Source of the DNA: Allomuricauda sp.
GTDB taxonomy: Bacteria > Bacteroidota > Bacteroidia > Flavobacteriales > Flavobacteriaceae
Assembly (NCBI RefSeq): GCF_002699205.1
Contig: NZ_PABT01000033.1
Coordinates: forward strand, 46,171 to 110,170
Length of the DNA stretch: 64,000 nt
Direction: 5' to 3'
Of this stretch, positions 9,982 through 19,800 are shown piece by piece. Under the pieces are notes generated by a model. That model saw only the letters and a program-made list of their open reading frames with translations, did no database searches and was not told the origin of the DNA. Position 1 is the first letter of the stretch. Each line of letters begins with the position of its first letter. Made by a program: the position numbers and the translations under genes.

Positions 9982-11325
9982 TTAATAGTGACACTTTCCA
10001 CATTCCAAACCACCCATCATTGCAGCGGTAAGTTCCTCAACTCCATACTTTTTGGACAACTCCTCGTGGATTGCCTCATAATATGCATTGCCCTCGACCT
10101 TAACATTAGTTTCTCGGTGACAATTGATGCACCAACCCATGGTAAGCGGAGAAAATTGCTCAACGACTTCCATTTCTTCGACCGGACCGTGACAAGTCTG
10201 ACACTCAACTCCAGCAACGGATACGTGCTGTGAGTGATTGAAGTATGCGAAATCGGGCAAATTGTGAATCCTCACCCACTCCACTGGTTGCGTCTCACCA
10301 GTATAACTCTGGTTTTCTTCATCCCAGCCAACGGCCTTGTATAATTTTTTGATCTCGGCAGTATAGAATTCGTTGGTATGCCCAGCTGCCAAATCCTCAG
10401 CCGATGGACCTTCTGGATTTCCTACATATTCGTATATCGACTTATGACAGTTCATACAAACATTGAGCGATGGAATACCTGAAGTTTTTGAAACTCTTGC
10501 AGATGAGTGACAATATTTACAGTCTATTTTATTGTCCCCCGCATGTATTTTGTGGGAAAAATGGATAGGCTGAACAGGGGCGTACCCTTGATCGACCCCA
10601 ACTTGCATCATCCAGCCATATGCGAAGTATGCACTGGCCAAAAGCAAGAAGATAACACTCACCAAAACCAAAAACTGATTTTGGGCAAATGCTTTCCACA
10701 ACGGCAGACGTTTTTCCTTTTCTTGTTCCAGAACAACACCATTGGCTTCCGCAATTCTACGCAAGGTTTTGTTCACCAATACCAACATAACCACCAACAG
10801 ACCAAAGACCAAGGCAAGTGCCCCAAGAATCATCTCATTGGATATCCCAGAACCGGAACCCGAATCCCCACCTTCGGTAGCAGTTGTTGCAGCCGCAGTA
10901 GGTGGTGCAGGTGGCGGCGCAGCGGTATAGGCCAAAATATCATCAATATCCTGATTGGACAATGTTGGAAATGGCGTCATTGCTGCCTGGTTGTATTCTG
11001 CATAAATTTTGTTGGCATAGGCATCCCCTGAAGAAATTACCGCAGGACTATTCTTGACCCATTCATAAATCCATTCCTTGTCCAACCCTTCATCTTCAGC
11101 CAACCTTGCCTCCACATTGGCCAATGCAGGCCCGGTCATTTTACGGTCCAAGGCATGACATGCTGCACAATTCTGGTTGAAAAGCTGTTTCCCTTTCACG
11201 GGATCGCCTCCCGTAGCCGCCTGAGCAGCTTCAGCTTCTTCCTGTGCATAAAAAGATGTGGAGAACAATAGGAGAGTTAAACCTAAAACTTTAGAAAATA
11301 GATGGCGGTATAAAACCTTTTTCAT
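9982..11325 (-). CDS. actA: Alternative complex III multiheme cytochrome c ActA, six heme sites
   Basis: First gene of the respiratory operon, 447 residues. A signal peptide (about 1-27) is followed by a class I cytochrome c domain with CAACH at 53-57 and probable axial Met116, then a Pro/Ala/Gly linker (137-160), a membrane helix (163-187), a second hydrophobic helix (217-238), and a pentaheme domain with CxxCH at 269, 290, 375, 399 and 442. The last motif lies two residues from the end. The usual ActA is described as pentaheme, so the N-terminal monoheme unit is an added fused domain that may act as a tethered electron shuttle. The start ATG at 11323-11325 fits the signal peptide. Confidence 0.94.
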   Translation of the reverse strand: MKKVLYRHLFSKVLGLTLLLFSTSFYAQEEAEAAQAATGGDPVKGKQLFNQNCAACHALDRKMTGPALANVEARLAEDEGLDKEWIYEWVKNSPAVISSGDAYANKIYAEYNQAAMTPFPTLSNQDIDDILAYTAAPPPAPPTAAATTATEGGDSGSGSGISNEMILGALALVFGLLVVMLVLVNKTLRRIAEANGVVLEQEKEKRLPLWKAFAQNQFLVLVSVIFLLLASAYFAYGWMMQVGVDQGYAPVQPIHFSHKIHAGDNKIDCKYCHSSARVSKTSGIPSLNVCMNCHKSIYEYVGNPEGPSAEDLAAGHTNEFYTAEIKKLYKAVGWDEENQSYTGETQPVEWVRIHNLPDFAYFNHSQHVSVAGVECQTCHGPVEEMEVVEQFSPLTMGWCINCHRETNVKVEGNAYYEAIHEELSKKYGVEELTAAMMGGLECGKCHY

Positions 11326-11499
11326 ATTCGTTAAATTTCTATCGAAATCTTTGGCACGATTCTTTCTATTGAGTTTGAGAGCAATAGCTTTTCACCCTGC
11401 CAAGAATGGCAACAAAAGTAAGACATACAGGTATTTTTTGAAATGTTAAGGTATTTATAACTTATAATTTATAAAGATTCTAAATAACTTTGCTCCAAC

Positions 11500-11527
11500 T
11501 TGGTTAACCCATAATAATCTACATTTG
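11500..11527 (+). promoter_or_regulatory. Putative Bacteroidota-type promoter of the SPOR gene
   Basis: TACATTTG at 11520-11527 matches the -7 consensus TAnnTTTG exactly. A TTG at 11500-11502 lies 17 bp upstream, slightly closer than the usual 19-21. The gene start is 33 bp downstream. Confidence 0.45.
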
Positions 11528-11560
11528 CACAAAGCTTAAACAATACAATACTGGAACAAC

Positions 11561-11938
11561 ATGAAAACCAAGGTATTTACAGCAATTTTGATTGGTTTGG
11601 CCACTCAGGTTTCCGCCCAAGATGCACAAGTGACGATTCAACAAGATCCAAAAATCAACGAATTGGTAAAACTATACACTAAAGCAAATGCAAATAGTGG
11701 GTTTTATCAGATTCAGGTAGGTTTTGGCAATTACGAAAAGGCCCATGACCTATTGAACCAAGTAGAGGTCGATTTCCCGGATCTGCAGTCTAAAATAGAA
11801 TTTGAATCGCCCACCTATCGCGTTAGGCTCGGTAGATTCAAAACCAAACTGGAAGCTGAACGGAAATACTTGGAAGTTCGAAAAAAATATCCCGAGGCCA
11901 TGCTCCTTAAACCTGAAGAAAAAGAATCCAAGTCATAA
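11561..11938 (+). CDS. SPOR-domain protein, small, exported
   Basis: A 125-residue protein with a signal peptide (about 1-19, ending VSAQ) and a single SPOR-type domain at about 45-115: GFYQIQVGFGNYEKAHDLL, then YRVRLGRFKTKLEAERKYL, the repeated beta-alpha pattern of the family. SPOR domains bind peptidoglycan stripped of stem peptides, so it probably sits in the periplasm at division or remodelling sites. It stands alone, divergent from the act operon and convergent with infB, and shares a bidirectional terminator with infB. A basic, Lys/Glu-rich tail closes the protein. The specific role is unknown. Confidence 0.8.
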   Translation: MKTKVFTAILIGLATQVSAQDAQVTIQQDPKINELVKLYTKANANSGFYQIQVGFGNYEKAHDLLNQVEVDFPDLQSKIEFESPTYRVRLGRFKTKLEAERKYLEVRKKYPEAMLLKPEEKESKS

Positions 11939-11940
11939 TC

Positions 11941-11975
11941 AAAAAAAATCCCGCCAAGTTGGCGGGATTTTTTTT
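11941..11975. terminator. Bidirectional intrinsic terminator (SPOR gene / infB)
   Basis: A-run, stem TCCCGCC / GGCGGGA with short AAGTT loop, then T-run; an almost perfect palindrome that works on both strands. It lies 3 bp after the SPOR stop and 27 bp beyond the infB stop. Confidence 0.9.
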
Positions 11976-12001
11976 ATGCATTTAATTTATTCCATCCTCG
12001 G

Positions 12002-14743
12002 CTACAGCTTTTTCTTCACTGCAACTTCTTGGAAGGCTTCCACTATATCCCCGATACGGATATCGTTATAGTTTTTGATCTGAAGTCCACAATCGTATCC
12101 TTTGGATACTTCCTTGACATCATCTTTAAAGCGTTTCAACGAAGCTAACTCACCGGTATAGACCACAACACCATCCCTGATCAATCTGATACGAGAATTC
12201 CTAAAGATTTTGCCGCTGGTCACCATACAACCTGCAATGGTACCAATTTTCGAAATCTTGAAGGTCTCCCTGATCTCCGCATTACCTGTGACCTCTTCCT
12301 TCATTACAGGCGACAACATCCCCTCCATTGCATCCTTCAGGTCATTGATGGCATCATAGATAATGGAGTATGTTCTGATATCTATCTCTTCTTTATCAGC
12401 GATAGACCTAGCATTACCCATTGGTCGTACGTTAAAACCAATTATAATTGCGTCGGAAGCACTTGCCAACAACACATCGGATTCGGTGATCGCCCCAACT
12501 CCTTTGTGGATTATATTCACCTGGATCTCGTCGGTGGACAATTTCTGGAATGAATCCGTTAAGGCCTCCACAGAACCGTCCACATCACCTTTTAGTATGA
12601 TGTTGAGCTCTTGGAAATCACCTAAAGCGATCCTACGTCCAATTTCATCCAATGTAATATGACGTTGCGTTCTAACCGATTGCTCTCGCAGCAACTGCGC
12701 ACGTTTGGCGGCAATCTGTTTAGCTTCGCGCTCATCTTCCAACACATGGAACCTATCCCCTGCCTGCGGGGCCCCATCCAATCCTAGAATTGAAATTGGG
12801 GTGGATGGACCGGCACTCTCAATATTATTTCCCCTTTCATCATGCATTGCCTTGACCTTACCACTACAGGTTCCGGCCAACACATAGTCACCGATGTTCA
12901 AGGTACCGGCCTGCACCAAAATGGTGGCCACATAACCTCTTCCTTTATCCAAGAAGGCCTCTACCACGGTTCCCATTGCCAATCTGTTCGGATTTGCCTT
13001 AAGTTCCAATAGCTCCGCCTCCAACAATACTTTTTCCAACAGTTCGTGAACCCCTTGACCTGTCTTTGCAGAAATATCTTGGGATTGTACTTTTCCTCCC
13101 CAGTCTTCCACCAGCAAATTCATACTGGCCAATCCTTCTTTGATTTTATCCGGGTTCGCCGTTGGCTTATCAACCTTGTTTATTGCAAACACAATAGGTA
13201 CTCCTGCTGCCTGCGCATGACTAATGGCCTCTTTTGTTTGGGGCATAATGTCGTCGTCCGCCGCAATTACAATAATAGCAATATCGGTCACTTGTGCACC
13301 ACGGGCCCGCATAGCGGTAAACGCTTCGTGACCAGGTGTATCCAAAAATGTTATTTTCTGCCCATCTTCCAATGCAACGCTATATGCTCCAATGTGCTGG
13401 GTAATCCCACCACTTTCACCGGCAATTACATTTTCCTGTCGGACATAATCCAACAGCGATGTTTTACCATGGTCTACGTGACCCATAACGGTAACTATAG
13501 GAGCTCGAGGCTTCAAATCTTCGGGAGCATCTTCCACTTCCTCAATGGTCTCCTCGATTTCCGCGGTTACAAATTCAACCTCGTAACCAAATTCATCGGC
13601 TACAATGGAAAGTGTCTCCGCATCCAACCGCTGATTTAACGTAACCATAATACCCAAGGACATACATGCAGAAATGATCTGGGTAGTGGGAACATTCATC
13701 ATGGTAGCAAGCTCATTGACCGTAACAAACTCGGTCACCTTGAGAATTTTGCTTTCCATTTCCTGTTTCTCAAGATCTTTCTCCGTTTGTTGACGGTGCT
13801 GATCTCTCTTCTCCCTACGATATTTGGCTCCTTTTCCTTTACTGGATTTCCCTTGAAGTTTTTCAAGGGTCTCCCTTACCTGTTTTTGTACTTCTTCCTC
13901 AGTAGGTTCAACCTTCGGTGCAGTCGAACGTTGTCCTTTTCTTCCAGCCCCACCTCTGGCATTTCGGCCACCTGCGGATTGCGGGCCATTCTTTACAATT
14001 CTTCTTCTTCGCTTTTTACGCTCTGCTCCATCAGATGGGCCTCCTTTGGACTTTTGGGGCTCCTCCTTCTTCTTCTTGGCCGGTTTCTTGAACTGCGAAA
14101 GATCTATTTTATCTCCGGTGATCTTAGGCCCGGAAAGTTTTTGATACCTGGTTTTTATAGTCCCTGGTTCAGATTCCTCAGCGGTCTCCTTACTTTCTTC
14201 TTTGGCCTCTACTTCCTTTACTTCTACTTCTTTAGCCTCCTTGGCTTCTGGCTTTTCTTTTTCAGGAGCCTTTTCCTTTGGCTTCTCCTCCTCTTGGGGT
14301 TCCACCAGCTCAACTTTAGGGGCTTCTTCTTTTTTAGGGGCTTCCTTTTTAGGTTCTTCTTTCGGCTGACCAGGTTTCTTGTCCAAGTCTATTTTACCGA
14401 CGGTCTTCGGTCCAGAAAGTTCGGCCTTAGCCTTTATTACTTGCTGCTCTGCTTCTTTCCTTTCTCTGGCCAACCTTCGTTCTTCTTGCTCCTTTTCCAT
14501 TCGGATTCGAATGGCTTCCTTCTCCTTCCGTTTTTCTTCACCAACTTCCTTGGAAGCAACCTTTTTGCTCTTATCCGTTTGGAATTCATCCAACAGGACT
14601 TGATACACCTCATTGGATATTTTTGTTGTAGGACGCGCCTCGACCTCATACCCCGCGGAGTTAAGGTAGTCGACCGCCCTATCCAGTGAGATATTCAATT
14701 CCCTAAGAACTTTGTTTAGTCGTATTGTTGGATTTTCTGCCAT
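12002..14743 (-). CDS. infB: Translation initiation factor IF-2
   Basis: GTPase that places initiator tRNA on the 30S subunit. The 913-residue protein has an N-terminal IF2_N helix domain (1-60), a long Lys/Glu/Pro-rich linker (about 65-335), a second IF2_N-like unit (about 335-395), and the G domain from about 412 with GHVDHGKTS (G1), DTPGHEAF (G3), NKVDKP (G4) and SAKTGQG (G5). C-terminal domains II to IV follow. It is the last gene of rimP-nusA-infB, starting 42 bp after nusA, and its transcript should end at the hairpin at 11941-11975. The linker is low complexity, so long reading frames on the opposite strand there are compositional. Confidence 0.98.
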   Translation of the reverse strand: MAENPTIRLNKVLRELNISLDRAVDYLNSAGYEVEARPTTKISNEVYQVLLDEFQTDKSKKVASKEVGEEKRKEKEAIRIRMEKEQEERRLARERKEAEQQVIKAKAELSGPKTVGKIDLDKKPGQPKEEPKKEAPKKEEAPKVELVEPQEEEKPKEKAPEKEKPEAKEAKEVEVKEVEAKEESKETAEESEPGTIKTRYQKLSGPKITGDKIDLSQFKKPAKKKKEEPQKSKGGPSDGAERKKRRRRIVKNGPQSAGGRNARGGAGRKGQRSTAPKVEPTEEEVQKQVRETLEKLQGKSSKGKGAKYRREKRDQHRQQTEKDLEKQEMESKILKVTEFVTVNELATMMNVPTTQIISACMSLGIMVTLNQRLDAETLSIVADEFGYEVEFVTAEIEETIEEVEDAPEDLKPRAPIVTVMGHVDHGKTSLLDYVRQENVIAGESGGITQHIGAYSVALEDGQKITFLDTPGHEAFTAMRARGAQVTDIAIIVIAADDDIMPQTKEAISHAQAAGVPIVFAINKVDKPTANPDKIKEGLASMNLLVEDWGGKVQSQDISAKTGQGVHELLEKVLLEAELLELKANPNRLAMGTVVEAFLDKGRGYVATILVQAGTLNIGDYVLAGTCSGKVKAMHDERGNNIESAGPSTPISILGLDGAPQAGDRFHVLEDEREAKQIAAKRAQLLREQSVRTQRHITLDEIGRRIALGDFQELNIILKGDVDGSVEALTDSFQKLSTDEIQVNIIHKGVGAITESDVLLASASDAIIIGFNVRPMGNARSIADKEEIDIRTYSIIYDAINDLKDAMEGMLSPVMKEEVTGNAEIRETFKISKIGTIAGCMVTSGKIFRNSRIRLIRDGVVVYTGELASLKRFKDDVKEVSKGYDCGLQIKNYNDIRIGDIVEAFQEVAVKKKL

Positions 14744-14785
14744 AAATAATTTTACTTGCCCTAAATTTTCGCTGCTAATATAAGC

Positions 14786-16018
14786 CTAATCTTCAAATTC
14801 TTCCTTGAGGATGCGAACGACCTCTTGGATTGTTTCTTCTTCTAAATCTGTCCGCTTTATCAAATCTTTGACATCTTGTTCCAAAACGCTGCGTGCGGTA
14901 TCCAATCCAATCTTCTTGAATTCTTCGATTACCCAGCTTTCTATTTCATCGGAAAACTCAGTCAATTCCACATCTTCCTCAACACCCTCACGGAATACAT
15001 CTATCTCATAACCAGTCAATTGACCGGCCAATCGTATATTATGTCCACCTCTACCTATGGCCTTGGACACTTCCTCTGGCTTTAGGTAAACCTGGGCCGT
15101 TTTCTTCTCGTCGTTCAGTTTTACGGATGAGACCCTTGCAGGACTAAGTGCACGTGTCACCATTAATTGCGGGTTATTGGTCCAGTTGATCACATCGATG
15201 TTCTCATTGCCCAATTCACGAACAATTCCATGAATTCGGGAACCTTTCATACCCACACAAGCTCCTACGGGGTCAATTCTATCGTCATAAGAATCCACTG
15301 CCACTTTGGCTTTTTCACCAGGGATTCGCACTGCTTTTTTGATGGTGATCAATCCATCGAACACCTCTGGAATCTCTTGGAAGAACAATTGTTCCAAGAA
15401 AATAGGTGATGTTCTGGACATGATAATGACCGGCTTGTTCCCTTTAAGTTCGACACTTTCAATAATACCTCGTACATTATCTCCTTTACGGAAAAAGTCA
15501 GATGGAATCTGTTTTTCTTTTGGAAGAATGATCTCGTTGCCCTCATCATCCAGCAAAATAACCGCACGGTGTCTAATATGGTGAACCTCAGCAGTGTATA
15601 TCTCACCTTCCAGATCCTTGAATTGCTTATATATCGTGGTGTTATCGTGCTCATGGATTTTAGAAATCAGATTTTGACGCAATGCCAGAATCGACCTTCT
15701 ACCCAGATCCACCAATTTCACCTCTTCCGAAACATCTTCCCCAACCTCAAAATCGGGCTCGATTTTTCTAGCTTCGCTCAAGGATATCTCTTCATTGGGC
15801 TCTACAACTTGCCCATCTTCAACAACAACCCGGTTTCTCCATATCTCCAAATCTCCTTTATCGGGGTTGATAATAATATCAAAATTGTCGTCAGAACCAA
15901 ATTTCTTCTTAAGTGCACTTCGAAAGACTTCTTCCAAAATTGCCATAAGGGTCACCCTGTCAATAAACTTATCGTCCTTAAACTCCGAAAAGGATTCGAT
16001 GAGCGCTAGGTTTTCCAT
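14786..16018 (-). CDS. nusA: Transcription termination/antitermination factor NusA
   Basis: RNA polymerase-binding factor that modulates pausing, termination and antitermination. The 410 residues comprise the N-terminal polymerase-binding domain (1-125), an S1 domain (about 130-200) and two KH domains (about 225-345, with GACVGMKGSRI and KAIGRGGHNIRLA). The C-terminal acidic repeats of E. coli NusA are missing; only a short acidic helical tail remains (345-410), as is usual in this phylum. It lies 12 bp after rimP and 42 bp before infB, the classic operon order. Confidence 0.97.
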   Translation of the reverse strand: MENLALIESFSEFKDDKFIDRVTLMAILEEVFRSALKKKFGSDDNFDIIINPDKGDLEIWRNRVVVEDGQVVEPNEEISLSEARKIEPDFEVGEDVSEEVKLVDLGRRSILALRQNLISKIHEHDNTTIYKQFKDLEGEIYTAEVHHIRHRAVILLDDEGNEIILPKEKQIPSDFFRKGDNVRGIIESVELKGNKPVIIMSRTSPIFLEQLFFQEIPEVFDGLITIKKAVRIPGEKAKVAVDSYDDRIDPVGACVGMKGSRIHGIVRELGNENIDVINWTNNPQLMVTRALSPARVSSVKLNDEKKTAQVYLKPEEVSKAIGRGGHNIRLAGQLTGYEIDVFREGVEEDVELTEFSDEIESWVIEEFKKIGLDTARSVLEQDVKDLIKRTDLEEETIQEVVRILKEEFED

Positions 16019-16030
16019 TTTCTACTACAA

Positions 16031-16492
16031 TTAAAATTTTAATTTAACTTTTGCCTCCTGAATATCAGAAAATGCGATTTCCTGCTTTTTCTGTACTGTG
16101 ATTTTTCCTTTACCCACGGGCTTGGGCTCACGGGCCTTCCACTCCAAGGTAATACTATTTGTCGAGGTTTCCACCAGTGTTCCCTCCAGTTCCCCGGAGC
16201 TGGTCTTCACCTTTAATTTTCTTCCAATATTTTTGTTGTACTGACGTGGCATGCGCAATGGTGATGTAGCGCCGGCCGATGTGACCTCAAGTGAAAAATC
16301 CTCTTCTTCGCGGTCCAAATTATGCTCTATGGCCCTACTGATATTCATACAATCCTGCAAACTCACACCTTCGTCACCATCCAGTACAATTTTGATACTG
16401 TTGTCACCACCAACAGTAAAATCAACCAAGAACAGGGAAGTATATTCTTCCAAAGCCTTATCAAGCAACAACTGGACTTTATCCTTCAACAT
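16031..16492 (-). CDS. rimP: Ribosome maturation factor RimP
   Basis: Assists 30S subunit assembly. From ATG at 16490-16492 the protein has 153 residues starting MLKDKVQLLL, with the N-terminal alpha/beta domain (1-80) and the C-terminal SH3-like domain (about 85-150, GRKLKVKTSSGELEGTLV). An in-frame frame continues upstream to 16657, but that extension crosses the leader hairpin and the promoter and looks nothing like RimP, so I reject it. It is the first gene of rimP-nusA-infB. Confidence 0.93.
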   Translation of the reverse strand: MLKDKVQLLLDKALEEYTSLFLVDFTVGGDNSIKIVLDGDEGVSLQDCMNISRAIEHNLDREEEDFSLEVTSAGATSPLRMPRQYNKNIGRKLKVKTSSGELEGTLVETSTNSITLEWKAREPKPVGKGKITVQKKQEIAFSDIQEAKVKLKF

Positions 16493-16510
16493 AAAAATGA
16501 GTGTTAAGTA

Positions 16511-16537
16511 ATAAAAGAGGGGACTCGAAGTCCCCTC
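16511..16537 (-). promoter_or_regulatory. Attenuator-like hairpin in rimP-nusA-infB leader
   Basis: Read on the minus strand: a perfect 9-bp stem GAGGGGACT / AGTCCCCTC with loop TCG, followed at once by TTTTAT. It lies 19 bp upstream of the rimP ATG and about 30 bp downstream of the promoter, so it has the form of a leader terminator. NusA is encoded in this operon, so autoregulation by attenuation is a reasonable inference. Confidence 0.6.
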
Positions 16538-16566
16538 ATGAATACCTTTATATCCGTTCAGTGGTG

Positions 16567-16599
16567 CAAATATACAAATAATAATATCGCTTGTGCAAC
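16567..16599 (-). promoter_or_regulatory. Putative promoter of rimP-nusA-infB
   Basis: On the minus strand GTTG (16596-16599) and TATATTTG (16567-16574) are separated by 21 bp, matching the Bacteroidota -33/-7 pattern. The leader would run about 70 nt to rimP and include the hairpin at 16511-16537. Confidence 0.6.
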
Positions 16600-16783
16600 C
16601 CATTGCAACACAAAAATAAAGCTTCGCCCATCTATTTTTCAGGGTATTAACACTCATTTACTCAATTATATGGCAACCAGAAGTCACCACCACCCTGTAG
16701 AAGTACAAAAATTCAACCTACAGGAACAAATTCATCAAATTCAATACATTAACCATGATTTTGCACCTTTTCACAACAAATAT

Positions 16784-16813
16784 TTTGTACAGAAACCCCT
16801 TCCCATACTTTTG
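16784..16813 (+). promoter_or_regulatory. Putative promoter of the large secreted protein
   Basis: TTTG (16784-16787), 18 bp, then TACTTTTG (16806-16813): both elements match the Bacteroidota consensus. The ATG is 20 bp further on, giving a very short leader. Upstream, an inverted repeat CCTGTAG / CTACAGG (16693-16699 and 16717-16723) could be a regulator site; the rest of the 16493-16833 gap shows nothing else. Confidence 0.6.
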
Positions 16814-16833
16814 TAGCTCAATCAACTTTACAC

Positions 16834-19800
16834 ATGAACACAACCTCGTTCTTCAAAAAGAGGATGAACCATTACCCAACAGGATGGATGCTACTGTTGG
16901 CGTTTTTTCTATTGGGAACATTCCTATCGTTTGCCCAAACCACAATTTGGAGCGAAGATTTCGATAGCTATTCCAACAATACGCAAAGTGGTACAGCAAC
17001 GGGATCCTCATCCTCAAGCTGGACAACTGACCGAGGAAACAGATTATCCGTTCGCAATAACACCCTAAGAGGAAGAAACTTAGGATCAGAAGGCACATGG
17101 GAGGTCAACCCCATCGACATTACGGGATACGATTTTATAAGCTTCAGTATGGACACTTGGGTCAATAATCAGAATCAAATGGAAAATGGAAGCGATTATT
17201 TTATCGGTGAATATCGTATAGATGGCGGGACATGGCAAGAGTTCGTAAATGCTTCCGGATCCAATTCTGACCCTTTGGATTCATCGTATACCGTGAACCT
17301 ACCGACTTCTGGAAACTCCACTCTTGAAATTAGGGTGCGGATGGATAACAACCAAGACAATGAACAATATTTTATAGATGACGTAACAGTTGTAGGTGTT
17401 TCTGGTATATGCAACGGAGAGGTTGACTTTGAATTTTACGACAGTGCTCCATCAGGAAATACCGTAGACAACATACCCACTTCAGGGTATATTGGTTCGG
17501 GCACCTATACCAGTTTTGATGTGGATGCGTTACAAGCCCAAGAAGATCCCGGGGATTCCAATAGCTTCAGTATAAGATATAGTGGATATATCCAGATAGA
17601 CACCGAGGGTTCCTACACATTTTATACCTCATCCGACGATGGCTCCAAATTATTTATCGACGGAACAGAAGTAGTGGACAATGACGGTGCCCATGGGAAC
17701 CAAGAACGATCGGGAACCATCTCCCTTTCAGCAGGACTGCATGACATCACTGTGCTGTTTTTTGAAAATAGTGGGGGAGAAACTCTAACAGTTCAATACC
17801 AAGGTCCCTCAATCTCCAAACAAAACATTCCTTTTTCAAAGTTATACTCTAACTGTACTGCGCCCAGTACCGACTTGGATGGCGATGGAATCATAGATGC
17901 CACTGATATTGATGATGACAATGACGGCATATTGGATGTTGATGAATGTGGTGGTTTAGGTGGAAATTATGTACAGACTGCGACAAATCTTCAAAATTTC
18001 AATGACGCATCCAATGCGGAAGGCTATCCCGGCACAACATACGCCTACAACTCGACAACGACCTATCCTGGTCAATCGATCATTTCTTTCCAGTTTGACC
18101 AAATAATACCAATTGGCACGACTGTCAGTGTATTTTTAAGTGCAGATCCCGTGGTATCAGATACAGATATGCAAATCCAATACGATGATGGCAATTGGTT
18201 GGCAAGTGCCAACAATATTCCATCCGGTGCTATTACCGAAATTACGTTTGATGTTTCCACCAGCAATTTCAATTCCTTTCGGGTTATGGCTTATCAAATT
18301 GGAGCACGCGTATACGGTGCAAGCTATCCAGGCAGCGTTGACTGCTCCACTATCGACACAGATGGCGACGGTATTCCCAACTACCAAGACTTGGATAGTG
18401 ATGGTGACGGCATCCCCGATAATGTAGAAGCACAGGCATCTACAGGTTATATTGCCCCATCCGGAATCGATTCCAATAACAATGGTCTGGATGATGCATA
18501 CGAGAGTGGGGGCATTTCATCTATTGATTCTGATGGTGATGGAACCCCTGATTTTATGGATACCGATAGTGATGATGATGGTACTGACGATACAACCGAA
18601 GCCGCTTTGACCCTATCAGGTTCGGATAGTGACAATGACGGACTGGACAACACCATAGATACCACAACAGGTTATGGTGACCCCGGAGGGGATATTGACG
18701 ATCCCACAAATTCAAATGGGACCACTTTAATGTTGCCCGACTCGGACAGTGATCTTGGCTCTGGGGGCGATCTGGATTTTAGGGATGCCACCGTAGATAC
18801 TAACGACCCACCCACCATTACGGCAACAGGAGACCAACAATTTTGTCCCGGCGATACTGTTTCGGTGGTAGAAAGCGTGAGTATTACAGATTCCGATAGC
18901 AGCACTTTGGATGCCGTTTACGTACAAATCACTTCCAACTATGATGTTTCTGGGGATATTTTGACCCTAACAGGCACACACCCGAACATTACCGCAAGTT
19001 GGGACACTTCGGAAGGAAGACTATTATTGGACGGACCGGCAACCTTGGCAGAGTTTGAGGCCGCAGTTTCCGCAGTCGTATTCCAAACCACGGCAACCGT
19101 GACCTCGGGGGATACCAGAACATTTTCTATAGTGTTGAACGAGGCCAATTACCTAGAATCAACAGGACATTATTACGAATATGTGCCCTCTTTGGGGATT
19201 ACTTGGACAGCCGCACGGGATGCGGCCGCCCTAAGGACATTTTATGGCCTCCAAGGGTATTTGGCCACCATTACGGTACAGGACGAATCAGATCTATTGG
19301 GAGCGCAAGCGCCCGGTGCCGGTTGGATTGGCGCCAGTGATGCAACCACCGAAGGAGATTGGTACTGGGTGACCGGCCCTGAGGCCGGAACGCTCTTTTG
19401 GAGGGGAACTTCAGGTGGAACAGCCTATGGTTATGAATATTGGAATACCGGGGAACCCAATCAATCTGGAAACGAGGACTACGCCCACATTACAGCTCCA
19501 GGGGTAGGACTTGACGGCTCTTGGAACGATCTTTCAAATACTGGGGCTTCCAGTGGAGCATACCAGCCCAAAGGATATTTGGTGGAATATGGAGGCATGC
19601 CCGGAGACCCTCCTTACCCCGATTTGGCTGCCACTACCTCCATTACAGTAGAATCCATTGCCCCAACAGCAACTGCCCCGGCACCCATATCCGTGTACTG
19701 TACTGATGACATACCCGCGGCGGACATTACCATCATAACGGACGAAGCAGATAATTGCGACCCCAATCCAACAGTTACTTTCGTAAGCGATGTTAGCGAT

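Noticed and set aside
11413..11420. Promoter of the act-cox operon (TACTTTTG on the minus strand)
   Set aside because: The -7 match is good, but there is no -33 element at a proper distance, so I did not list it.
13787..14689. Open frame of 300 codons on the plus strand opposite the IF-2 linker
   Set aside because: It is the complement of a Lys/Glu-rich repeat region, giving a Phe/Leu/Ser-rich chain with no domain; infB on the other strand is certain.
16493..16657. N-terminal extension of RimP by 55 residues
   Set aside because: It would translate through the promoter and the leader hairpin and does not resemble RimP; ATG at 16490-16492 gives the normal length.
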